A DNA stretch of 64,000 nt from Dyella sp. ASV21 (GTDB taxonomy: Bacteria > Pseudomonadota > Gammaproteobacteria > Xanthomonadales > Rhodanobacteraceae), in NCBI RefSeq assembly GCF_016428975.1, contig NZ_JAELTT010000010.1:32314-96313 (forward strand). Reading direction: 5' to 3'. Shown here one piece after another: positions 16,565-24,212 of this stretch. The notes beneath the pieces are model-generated. The model saw only the letters and a list, made by a program, of their open reading frames with translations, had not been told where the DNA came from and did no database searches. Position numbers and translations under genes: made by a program. Positions within the stretch are counted from its first letter, which is position 1. Each line of letters opens with the position of its first letter.

Positions 16565-19500
16565 GCACCAGCCAAGCACTGAACACCGTTGTGGCCGAAT
16601 CCAGCCGCGTGCAAGCAGGCGTTTGCCGGGCCTGCAAACGCAAGGGCCTGCCCATCCTGCCGCTGCGCCGCGTGCTGGCGCCCGCGCTGGGCGACAAAAC
16701 ACCCATGGATCGACCCGGCGACATCGCATGGCGCGAGGACGCCTTGCGCACGCTGCGCGAGGGCTACCTTTACGTGCTGTTGGATAAGCGCGAATGGCAA
16801 GCCTACGAAGTAACCGCCGAAGGCCATCTGCGCCAGTTCGATCCCTACGAAATGCCCAGGGACCAGCCGGCACCGCTCACCCTGGCCTGCACCGGCGACA
16901 GCCACGACATTCCCTCGTCGTTCTTGAATATCGACACCGGCAAATACAAGAAAGCCCAGGTAGCCTTTGCCAGCGACCCATGGCCCGCCAGCGTGCTCGA
17001 CAGCTACCGAAAGGCCGGCGCGCCGCCAAGTCGATTCACCCTCTACGACCTCGCCGCGCTCAAGGAAGACCCCTCGTCGGTCAACCACGCCATGGCCTTC
17101 AGCCAGGCGAACGACCTGAGCAGCAACGTGTGGGAGTACGCGCCCACCGCCCCGGATTTCAGCAGCGTGCACGGCATCTACCCGCGCCACCAGCGCATGG
17201 CCGGCACGCAGGCCTTTGCCAGCCTTGCGGCCAAGCAGCACGCGCTAACCCACGGCCTGCCGGTGCTGCTGCTGCCCGACCCCGTGGGCCTGGTGCAGGA
17301 GTACAACGCCCTGCGCCTGCGCCAGCACCAGGCCGCCCAGGCATGGGCCGCCAGCGAAGAGCGGCCCTTGAAGTTGTTTACCTCCCAAGCCCTGCTCGGC
17401 ATCAAGGAGCTGGAAGCCCACTGGGCGCAAGACGAGGCCAAGGCCGAAGTAAAAGCCCAGGCGGAACACAGCGCCGAATGGAACTCCCACCCCTTCCTGA
17501 TGGCCAAGGCGCCCATGCCGGGCGTGGACGTGCCCGCCGAAACACAGCGGGTCACCAAGCACAAAACCACGAAACAGCACTCGCGCCTGGAAGAACGCTA
17601 CAGCGAGCCGGATCGCGCCGCCTTTCAGGCGGACTACGACAAAGGCATGCAAGCCCACCAGGCCGCCATCGACAAACTGGGCGCCCGTTACGAGCAACAC
17701 GCTTCCAGCGCGGCGTTCCAGCTGGTCATGCGGCACGATTACGCCAGCACCCGCGCCGACAAAGCCACGCGCAACGACGATGCCGCCTCCGCGCTGGCCT
17801 ATACCTGCACCGTCAGCGCCTGCCTGGCCGGCGGCCCCACCGGCGCGTTGCCCCAGCCCGGTAAAGAGCTGGAGCCCACCCAACGCCTGTGGCAAACCCT
17901 GCTCGAAGATCGCGGCAGCATGCTCTATAAAGCGCTGCTCGCCAAAGACCAGACCCTGCTGGAACAAATCCCGAGCGACCTGTCCGGTGAAAGCCTGGAC
18001 AAGCTCTACGACACCATCAGCACCCTTATCGGTTCCACCCAAGGGCAGCGGGCCATGGTGGAGCCGATACAGCGCGCCGTGGCGCAACTGCTCGCGGCCA
18101 CCAGCAACGCCTGCAACGCGCTGGTAAAACACCTCCAGCCGGTGACCCAGCAATGGGTGGGCCACATACACAGCGCGGCGTTTCTGCGCTACAGCGGGCA
18201 ATGGATCACCGAAACAAAGGTGACGCTGCGGGTGGGCGAATACCTCACCCTGCTTGGTGAGACCCTGCATGAAAAGGCCGACGAGCTACTCCACAACCTC
18301 AACAAGAACGTAGCCCAGCCCGCCGCGCGGCAAGTGCGCGCTATGGTGCTCAGCGGCGCGCTGACGGTAGCCGTTGCGCGCAACAACACCGACCTTATTA
18401 CCGTCACCGTGTGGGTGCTGGACAAGGCCGAGGGCGTGAAACGCCGGGTGGATGGGCTGGCGCACAACGTACGCGCCGGCACGCAACAAGGCCGCCGCCT
18501 TATCAGCATTGGCGCCGCCACGCTGGAACGCAACGCCGCCCAAATCACCAAGGCCATGGAACTGGGCGCGGTGGAAGCGCGGCAATTCGCGGGCGAGGCC
18601 ATGCACCAGCTGCGGCGCGCCGGCAGCGCCAGCCGGCGCCTGGGCGCGGCCGGCCCCAACGTGTTGCTCACCCTGGGCAGCCTGTGGTTTCAGCAGGATG
18701 GCTTACGCAAAAGCCTGGATGCCATCGCCCAGGCGCCCGGCCAAGGGCATAACGAAGCCGTGGCCGCGGTGTGGTCCGCCTCCATCGGCGTGATGGGCGT
18801 AGGCGCAACCCTTTCCGGCCAGACCATGGCCGCGCTCTATCCACAGATCACCACCACCGCCAAGGTGCTGAGCACGACAAGGCTGGGCCTGGAAACCAAG
18901 GTAATGCCGGTGGGGGCGCGGATCGCGCAGTTCGGTGGTGCGATCACTGCGGTGACAGGGATCGTGGATGGGGTGGGGTACGCGTGGGCAGCGGATCGGA
19001 TGGGCGCACAAGGGGACAACTCTGCGTTCAAGGCTTACTTCGGTGCGGCGGCTGCTTCTGCCCTATCAGCGGGCGTTGGACTTTGGGCGGCTCTAATTCC
19101 CGAAGCATCCTTGTTGGGACCGCTGGGCTTAGCTTTGATTCTCGGCCTAGCCGCTTACGCCATCGCCATGTGGGCCAAAAGCGAAGAATCTTCGCCGCTG
19201 GAACTATGGGCGCGCCACACCCTGTGGGGATTGCCCAGCGAGCAGCGGCAGTGGAACCCCTACACCCCTGAAATCAAGAAGCTCCCCGCCCAGGAACGGG
19301 CGGCCCTGGTCAGCGACTTCCATAACACGGCCATCGCCGCGCTCAACGCCGCCGTGCTCGGCCTCACCGCCGAGGTAGGAATTCATCGGCGCCTGCGCGT
19401 TACCCAAGGTTCCGTCGCTGTTGGCCCCATGGGCGTGACCGTGGGCAGCGGCGACACGGTAACTCTGGGACCGGCACTGCAATACGCCATCCGCCTGCCG

Positions 19501-19845
19501 GGCTACGACCCGCTCGCCGCCCGCTATAGCTGGGCGCTGGCGGTAACGCGCCATCACGACACGCAGATCATCGCCGCCGGCCGCAACGACGGCGCCCCGC
19601 TTGCACTGCAGCCACCGCCCAGATTTGCCGACTACGACCTCACCACCACCACGCCCGTGGTCGATGACGACGAAAAGAGCAAGCCGCGCACCCTCAGCAT
19701 CACCGGCAGCATCGACTTGCACTCCGGCCACGACATCACCGCCCTGGCCCTGGTGGTGGAGTACTGGCCGGACAAGAGCGACCTGGACGGCAAGGGCAAG
19801 CTCACCGTGATTCAAAGCAAGCTTGATACGAAGGACCCGAAATGA
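16561..19845 (+). CDS. VasX-like pore-forming T6SS effector (BTH_I2691-type)
   Basis: A 1094-residue antibacterial toxin candidate. The N-terminus has a Cys pair (CRACKRKGLPILPLR) and the segment LREGYLYVLLDKREWQAYEVT, the pattern I associate with the VasX N-terminal region and the BTH_I2691 effector family. A long, mainly helical middle (about residues 250-730) follows. Three to four hydrophobic segments lie at about 733-765, 785-805 and 824-872 (AYFGAAAASALSAGVGLWAAL, GPLGLALILGLAAYAIAMW), consistent with colicin-like membrane insertion. A beta-rich tail (residues 920-1094) ends LTVIQSKLDTKDPK. The gene overlaps its neighbours at both ends by ATGA. The cognate immunity protein is presumably the first membrane paralogue downstream. 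Confidence 0.85.
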   Translation: MSTSQALNTVVAESSRVQAGVCRACKRKGLPILPLRRVLAPALGDKTPMDRPGDIAWREDALRTLREGYLYVLLDKREWQAYEVTAEGHLRQFDPYEMPRDQPAPLTLACTGDSHDIPSSFLNIDTGKYKKAQVAFASDPWPASVLDSYRKAGAPPSRFTLYDLAALKEDPSSVNHAMAFSQANDLSSNVWEYAPTAPDFSSVHGIYPRHQRMAGTQAFASLAAKQHALTHGLPVLLLPDPVGLVQEYNALRLRQHQAAQAWAASEERPLKLFTSQALLGIKELEAHWAQDEAKAEVKAQAEHSAEWNSHPFLMAKAPMPGVDVPAETQRVTKHKTTKQHSRLEERYSEPDRAAFQADYDKGMQAHQAAIDKLGARYEQHASSAAFQLVMRHDYASTRADKATRNDDAASALAYTCTVSACLAGGPTGALPQPGKELEPTQRLWQTLLEDRGSMLYKALLAKDQTLLEQIPSDLSGESLDKLYDTISTLIGSTQGQRAMVEPIQRAVAQLLAATSNACNALVKHLQPVTQQWVGHIHSAAFLRYSGQWITETKVTLRVGEYLTLLGETLHEKADELLHNLNKNVAQPAARQVRAMVLSGALTVAVARNNTDLITVTVWVLDKAEGVKRRVDGLAHNVRAGTQQGRRLISIGAATLERNAAQITKAMELGAVEARQFAGEAMHQLRRAGSASRRLGAAGPNVLLTLGSLWFQQDGLRKSLDAIAQAPGQGHNEAVAAVWSASIGVMGVGATLSGQTMAALYPQITTTAKVLSTTRLGLETKVMPVGARIAQFGGAITAVTGIVDGVGYAWAADRMGAQGDNSAFKAYFGAAAASALSAGVGLWAALIPEASLLGPLGLALILGLAAYAIAMWAKSEESSPLELWARHTLWGLPSEQRQWNPYTPEIKKLPAQERAALVSDFHNTAIAALNAAVLGLTAEVGIHRRLRVTQGSVAVGPMGVTVGSGDTVTLGPALQYAIRLPGYDPLAARYSWALAVTRHHDTQIIAAGRNDGAPLALQPPPRFADYDLTTTTPVVDDDEKSKPRTLSITGSIDLHSGHDITALALVVEYWPDKSDLDGKGKLTVIQSKLDTKDPK

Positions 19846-20618
19846 GTGCAACGAAGCCATTACTCGATCCACCTTGCCCAGGATGGCAAGCCGACCTTCC
19901 GCCGCCAGACGCTACTCTCGAAGCCACGCCGTCACTCGGCTTTGATGAACCAAACTGCCTAAACGAAGTTTGGATGGAAATTCCCCGGCGATCCTCGCGA
20001 GTTCGCGGCATCATGATGTGGTTTGCGGGGCTCATATTAATTTGGCCGCTCCCCCTTTCAAAATGGATAGTCAATGCTTGGGAGGATGTGAATACATCGT
20101 TCTTCTTTTTTGATATTTCTTTTATAGCGCTAATTGTCTGGTTCGCTCTATTTGCCTTTCGGGTGGATATTTCCCCACCCCGCGACGAACCCCTCCGCTT
20201 CAACCGCGCCCGCCAGAAAATCTACGCCTATAACTTCAAATACCGCTGGTGGAATCCCTTCGAGCGCTGGCGCGTGGTGCCCGTGGCCTACGATTGGTCG
20301 CAGGTGCGTGCCGAAGCCTGGAAGCAACGCGGCGCTACCGCGCAAGGCGGCGTGATTATCAAGTGGGGCGTGATGCTCTCCATCGTGGCGCCCGGTACCA
20401 ACAAAGTGATCGACCGCTTCCACCTGAGCACCATGGGTGCGGACGAACACGCGTGGGCGTACGTGTGCACCTATATGCAACAAGGCCCCAGCGCCCTGCC
20501 GCCTCCGGGCGAGCCGCAGGACCCCAACACCGTGCCCTGGTACAACCTCGCCCTGCGCCTTGCACCGAACGTGAAGTGGCCCGAGGCCATGGATATCGAA
20601 TCGCGCACCGCGCCATAA
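19842..20618 (+). CDS. T6SS immunity paralogue 1 of 5
   Basis: A 258-residue membrane protein and the probable cognate immunity protein, since its ATG overlaps the effector stop (ATGA). The N-terminus (ATKPLLDPPCPGWQADLPPP) is followed by GFDEPNCLNEVWMEIPRRSSRVRGIMMWF. A hypervariable cassette of about 50 residues holds two hydrophobic segments (GLILIWPLPLSKWIV and ISFIALIVWFALFAF). The remaining C-terminal part from SPPRDEPLRFNRARQKIY onward (about 145 residues) is nearly identical in all five copies (WWNPFERWRVVPVAYDW, GVIIKWGVMLSIVAPGTNK). The conserved part resembles the family I recall as DUF6708, often found beside such effectors. VasX immunity (TsiV2) is also an inner-membrane protein. 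Confidence 0.85.
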   Translation: MSATKPLLDPPCPGWQADLPPPDATLEATPSLGFDEPNCLNEVWMEIPRRSSRVRGIMMWFAGLILIWPLPLSKWIVNAWEDVNTSFFFFDISFIALIVWFALFAFRVDISPPRDEPLRFNRARQKIYAYNFKYRWWNPFERWRVVPVAYDWSQVRAEAWKQRGATAQGGVIIKWGVMLSIVAPGTNKVIDRFHLSTMGADEHAWAYVCTYMQQGPSALPPPGEPQDPNTVPWYNLALRLAPNVKWPEAMDIESRTAP

Positions 20619-20623
20619 ACCCC

Positions 20624-20704
20624 ATGCCTATGCACGCCATTACCACCGACAAGAGCCGGCTCACCGTGGCTGAAAGCAAGCTCGATGCGAGCCAGTCGAA
20701 ATGA
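20624..20704 (+). pseudogene. Effector 3'-tail remnant 1 (26 codons)
   Basis: An ATG-initiated mini-ORF ending DKSRLTVAESKLDASQSK, then TGA overlapping the next immunity ATG. It parallels the true effector end, which reads DKS, then DLDGKG, then KLTVIQSKLDTKDPK, also with an ATGA overlap. The remnant lacks six codons in the middle. Confidence 0.75.
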
Positions 20705-21477
20705 GTACGACGAAGCCTCTACTCGATCCACCCTGCGCAGGATGGCAAGCCGATCTGCCATCGCCCAATGAACCGCCTTCCGTCGTGCCGTCGCTCGGAT
20801 TCGACCGACCTAATCACGGAGACGATACCTATCTAGAAATATCTAGGCGCTCATCCACGATTCGGGGAGTGATATCGCTTCTTGTACCACCCTTTATTAT
20901 GTTGCTTGCGGTAATGCCATACGAACTTTTAGAAGCGTGGAATCGCTTAGATTACTCGTTCGTAGTAGTGGGTAGCCTTATAACTTTAGTCGGGATTTGG
21001 TCTATGTTTTGCGGTCTTCGTTTCGACCTATCCCCACCTCGCGACGAACCCCTCCGCTTCAATCGCGCTCGCCAAAAAATCTACATCTACAACTTCAAGC
21101 ACCGCTGGTGGAATCCGTTCGAGCGCTGGCGCGTAGTACCCGTGGCCTACGATTGGTCGCAGGTGCGCGCGGAAGCCTGGAAGCAACGCGGCGCTACCGC
21201 GCAAGGCGGCGTGATCATCAAATGGGGCGTGGTGCTCTCCATCGTGGCGCCCGGCACCAACAAGGTGATTGATCGCTTTCGCCTGAGCACCATGGGTGCG
21301 AACGAACACGCATGGGCGTACGTATGCACCTATATGCAACAAGGCCCCAGCGCGCTGCCGCCTCCGGGCGAGCCGCAGGACCCCAACGCCGTGCCTTGGT
21401 ACAACCTCGCCCTGCGCCTTGCACCGAAAGTGAAATGGCCCGACGCCATGGATATCGAATCGCGCACTGCGCCATAA
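20701..21477 (+). CDS. T6SS immunity paralogue 2 of 5
   Basis: 258 residues, exactly 859 bases after copy 1. It carries the second N-terminal type, GFDRPNHGDDTYLEISRRSSTIRGVISLL, and its own membrane cassette (VPPFIMLLAVMPYELLEAW and VVGSLITLVGIWSMFCGL). The C-terminal part from about residue 115 matches copy 1 almost residue for residue. Its ATG overlaps the stop of a 26-codon remnant of the effector 3' end (20624-20704). It may confer immunity to a different allele of the effector, as expected for orphan immunity genes. Confidence 0.82.
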   Translation: MSTTKPLLDPPCAGWQADLPSPNEPPSVVPSLGFDRPNHGDDTYLEISRRSSTIRGVISLLVPPFIMLLAVMPYELLEAWNRLDYSFVVVGSLITLVGIWSMFCGLRFDLSPPRDEPLRFNRARQKIYIYNFKHRWWNPFERWRVVPVAYDWSQVRAEAWKQRGATAQGGVIIKWGVVLSIVAPGTNKVIDRFRLSTMGANEHAWAYVCTYMQQGPSALPPPGEPQDPNAVPWYNLALRLAPKVKWPDAMDIESRTAP

Positions 21478-21482
21478 ACCCC

Positions 21483-21563
21483 ATGCCCCTGCACGCCATT
21501 ACCACCGACAAGAGCCGACTCACCGTGGCTGAAAGCAAGCTCGATGCGAGCCAGTCGAAATGA
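21483..21563 (+). pseudogene. Effector 3'-tail remnant 2 (26 codons)
   Basis: It encodes the same LTVAESKLDASQSK tail as remnant 1 and overlaps the start of immunity copy 3 by ATGA. It differs from remnant 1 by only a few bases. Confidence 0.75.
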
Positions 21564-22336
21564 ATGCGACGAAGCCTCTACTCGATCCACCCTGCCCAGG
21601 ATGGCAAGCCGATCTGCCATCGCCTAATGAACCGCCTTCCGTCGTGCCGTCGCTCGGATTTGATGAACCAAACTGCCTAAACGAAGTTTGGATGGAAATG
21701 CCCCGGCGATCCTCGCGAGTTCGCGGCATCATGATGTGGTTTGGAATATTCTTATTCTTTTGGTTTGTACGAGAACCAATTCTAATTCCAGACTCACTAT
21801 CTAGCGACGATTGGGTGTTGGCCGTAATCGGTGTTGCATCTTCCGTGCTGATGATTTGGGGCTGTATATTTTCGCTACGTGTTGACCTATCCCCACCTCG
21901 CGACGAACCCCTCCGCTTCAATCGCGCTCGCCAGAAAATCTACGCCTACAATTTCAAGTACCGCTGGTGGAACCCCTTCGAGCGCTGGCGCGTGGTGCCC
22001 GTGGCCTACGATTGGTCGCAGGTACGTGCCGAAGCCTGGAAGCAACGCGGCGCTACCGCGAATGGCGGCGTGATCATCAAATGGGGCGTGGTGCTCTCCA
22101 TCGTGGCACCCGGTACCAACAAGGTGATCGACCGCTTTCACCTGAGCACCATGGGTGCGAACGAACACGCATGGGCGTACGTATGCACCTATATGCAACA
22201 AGGCCCCAGCGCGCTACCGCCTCCGGGCAAGCCGCAGGACCCCAACACCGTGCCCTGGTACAACTTCGCCCTGCGCCTTGCACCGAAAGTGAAGTGGCCC
22301 GAGGCCATGGATATCGAATCGCGCACCGCGCCATAA
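21560..22336 (+). CDS. T6SS immunity paralogue 3 of 5 (chimeric N-terminus)
   Basis: 258 residues, again 859 bases on. Its first about 38 codons match copy 2 (ATKPLLDPPCPGWQADLPSP, NEPPSVVPSLGF). From DEPNCLNEVWMEMPRRSSRVRGIMMWF it switches to copy 1 sequence with one base difference over about 80. The membrane cassette (GIFLFFWFVREPILI, VIGVASSVLMIWGCIFSL) is unlike either. The rest is the common C-terminal part. The switch marks a recombination junction. A 26-codon effector-tail remnant (21483-21563) precedes it and overlaps its start by ATGA. Confidence 0.82.
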   Translation: MNATKPLLDPPCPGWQADLPSPNEPPSVVPSLGFDEPNCLNEVWMEMPRRSSRVRGIMMWFGIFLFFWFVREPILIPDSLSSDDWVLAVIGVASSVLMIWGCIFSLRVDLSPPRDEPLRFNRARQKIYAYNFKYRWWNPFERWRVVPVAYDWSQVRAEAWKQRGATANGGVIIKWGVVLSIVAPGTNKVIDRFHLSTMGANEHAWAYVCTYMQQGPSALPPPGKPQDPNTVPWYNFALRLAPKVKWPEAMDIESRTAP

Positions 22337-22341
22337 ACCCC

Positions 22342-22422
22342 ATGCCCCTGCACGCCATTACCACCGACAAAAGCCGGCTCACCGTGATTGAAAGCAAGCT
22401 CGATGCGAGCCAGTCGAAATGA
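22342..22422 (+). pseudogene. Effector 3'-tail remnant 3 (26 codons)
   Basis: The tail reads LTVIESKLDASQSK. GTGATT replaces GTGGCT, matching the effector codons for LTVI more closely. It overlaps the start of immunity copy 4 by ATGA. Confidence 0.75.
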
Positions 22423-23195
22423 ATGCGACGAAGCCTCTACTCGATCCACCCTGCCCAGGATGGCAAGCCGACCTGCCATCGCCTAATGAACCGCCTTCCG
22501 TCGCGCCGTCGCTCGGATTCGACCGACCTAATCACGGAGACGATACCTATCTGGAAATACCCAGGCGCTCATCCAGGGTTCGTGGCGTGATATCGCTTTT
22601 TACACTACCCCCCCTTATGGCGCTTGTGGGCATGCCATATGACCTTTTAGACGCATGGAGTGCATCGAATTACTCGTTCATTGCATTGGATTCTTTTTTT
22701 ATTCTATTCGGAATTTTGGTTATTTCATGCGGTGTGCGTTTGGACATATCCCCACCTCGCGACGAACCCCTTCGCTTCAATCGCGCCCGCCAGAAAATCT
22801 ACGCCTACAACTTCAAGCACCGCTGGTGGAATCCCTTCGAGCGCTGGCGCGTAGTACCCGTGGCCTACGATTGGTCGCAGGTGCGCGCCGAAGCCTGGAA
22901 GCAACGCGGCGCTACCGCGCAAGGCGGCGTGATCATCAAATGGGGCGTGGTGCTCTCCATCGTGGCGCCCGGCACCAACAAAGTGATCGACCGCTTTCAC
23001 CTCAGCACCATGGGTGCGAACGAGCACGCGTGGGCGTACGTGTGCACCTATATGCAACAAGGCCCCAGCGCCCTGCCGCCTCCGGGCGAGCCGCAGGACC
23101 CCAACGCCGTGCCTTGGTACAACCTCGCCCTGCGCCTTGCACCAAAAGTGAAGTGGCCCGACGCCATGGATATCGAATCGCGCACCGCGCCATAA
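22419..23195 (+). CDS. T6SS immunity paralogue 4 of 5
   Basis: 258 residues, 859 bases after copy 3. The N-terminal part is of the copy 2 type (GFDRPNHGDDTYLEIPRRSSRVRGVISLF). The cassette is a diverged relative of the copy 2 cassette (LPPLMALVGMPYDLLDAW against PPFIMLLAVMPYELLEAW), so copies 2 and 4 form a pair. The shared C-terminal part follows. A 26-codon effector-tail remnant (22342-22422) ends on its start codon as ATGA. Confidence 0.82.
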   Translation: MNATKPLLDPPCPGWQADLPSPNEPPSVAPSLGFDRPNHGDDTYLEIPRRSSRVRGVISLFTLPPLMALVGMPYDLLDAWSASNYSFIALDSFFILFGILVISCGVRLDISPPRDEPLRFNRARQKIYAYNFKHRWWNPFERWRVVPVAYDWSQVRAEAWKQRGATAQGGVIIKWGVVLSIVAPGTNKVIDRFHLSTMGANEHAWAYVCTYMQQGPSALPPPGEPQDPNAVPWYNLALRLAPKVKWPDAMDIESRTAP

Positions 23196-23200
23196 ACCCC

Positions 23201-23281
23201 ATGCCCTTGCACGCCATTACCACCGACAAAAGCCGGCTCACCGTGATTGAAAGCAAGCTCGATGCGAAGGACCCGACATGA
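23201..23281 (+). pseudogene. Effector 3'-tail remnant 4 (26 codons)
   Basis: The tail reads LTVIESKLDAKDPT, the closest of the four to the effector end LTVIQSKLDTKDPK. It overlaps the start of immunity copy 5 by ATGA. Confidence 0.78.
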
Positions 23282-24117
23282 GTGCGACGAAGCCCTTGCT
23301 CGATCCGCCGTGCGTCGGATGGACGGCTGACCTTTCGCTGCCCAGCGTGCCGCCCACAGAAGCGGCATCGCTCGGCTATGACAGCCCTAACCATAGCGAT
23401 GATGTTTACCTGGAGATTCCTCGACGATCACTTGCAGTCAGAGGAATTCTTGTTTGGTTTTCGCTCTTTACAGCAACTTATTTATTGTGGACGCAGACGC
23501 TTATTTTTGAAGATTTCGCTAATGGAGACTATTCTTTTCTATTCTTAAACACTCTCTTTCTTCTAGTGGGATCGTGGTCAATGGCGATTTTCTATCGTCT
23601 AGATTGCGCCGTGCCTCGCGACCTTCCCCTTCGCTTCAACCGCGCCCGCCAAAAAATCTACGTCTACAATTTCAAATACCGCTGGTGGAACCCGTTCGAG
23701 CGCTGGCGCGTGGTGCCCGTGGCCTACGATTGGTCGCAGGTGCGTGCCGAAGCCTGGAAGCAACGCGGCGCCACCGGAAATGGCGGCGTGATTATCAAGT
23801 GGGGTGTGATGCTCTCCATCGTGGCGCCCGGCACCAACAAAGTGATCGACCGCTTTCACCTGAGCACCATGGGTGCGAACGAACACGCATGGGCGTACGT
23901 GTGCACCTATATGCAACAAGGCCCCAGCGCCCTGCCGCCTCCGGGCGAGCCGCAGGACCCCAACACCGTGCCCTGGTACAACCTCGCCCTGCGCCTTGCA
24001 CCGAAAGTGAAGTGGCCCGACGCCATGGATATCGAATCGCGCACCGCGCCATTGCAACCAGGACTTCGCCCTCAACCCGTACCGCTTGCTCCCACCCCAG
24101 GTCAAGGGGCCGGCTGA
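23278..24117 (+). CDS. T6SS immunity paralogue 5 of 5, extended C-terminus
   Basis: 279 residues; the last and most divergent copy, still at the 859-base spacing. The N-terminal part (LSLPSVPPTEAASLGYDSPNHSDDVYLEIPRRSLAVRGILVWF) and the cassette (FTATYLLWTQTLIF, LNTLFLLVGSWSMAIFY) are distinct, and CAVPRDLPLRFN replaces SPPRDEPLRFN. The other copies stop at TAA right after GCGCCA. Here the sequence diverges at that exact point and reads on for 21 residues (LQPGLRPQPVPLAPTPGQGA). This marks the right boundary of the duplicated unit and probably the ancestral 3' flank. Confidence 0.8.
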   Translation: MSATKPLLDPPCVGWTADLSLPSVPPTEAASLGYDSPNHSDDVYLEIPRRSLAVRGILVWFSLFTATYLLWTQTLIFEDFANGDYSFLFLNTLFLLVGSWSMAIFYRLDCAVPRDLPLRFNRARQKIYVYNFKYRWWNPFERWRVVPVAYDWSQVRAEAWKQRGATGNGGVIIKWGVMLSIVAPGTNKVIDRFHLSTMGANEHAWAYVCTYMQQGPSALPPPGEPQDPNTVPWYNLALRLAPKVKWPDAMDIESRTAPLQPGLRPQPVPLAPTPGQGAG

Positions 24118-24212
24118 CACGGATGCCGCTTGGTGTGCGGCACCATGAGCACTGTAGTGGCGTGCCGCTGACACGATGGCGCGTGATGCGTAGCCAGCCA
24201 GGAGCAGAACGC

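Larger units (their letters stand above)
19842..24050 (+). repeat. Five-unit tandem repeat, 859-bp period
   Basis: Starts at 19842, 20701, 21560, 22419 and 23278 are each exactly 859 bases apart. A unit is one immunity gene plus an 82-base spacer. The 3' half of every unit is nearly identical, while about 150 bases in the 5' half differ strongly without any net length change. Copies 1 and 3, and 2 and 4, share N-terminal blocks, which suggests a two-gene unit that was itself duplicated. Confidence 0.95.

Noticed and set aside
22655..23281. Long frames inside the immunity array in the +2/+3 registers
   Set aside because: They recur at the same place in every unit only because the host genes are duplicated. 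Just their last 26 codons, lying in the spacer, have independent support as effector-tail remnants.
19842..24117. CRISPR array or transposon as explanation of the tandem repeat
   Set aside because: Units of 859 bases each encode an intact gene, there are no short direct repeats with unique spacers, and no transposase or terminal inverted repeats were seen.
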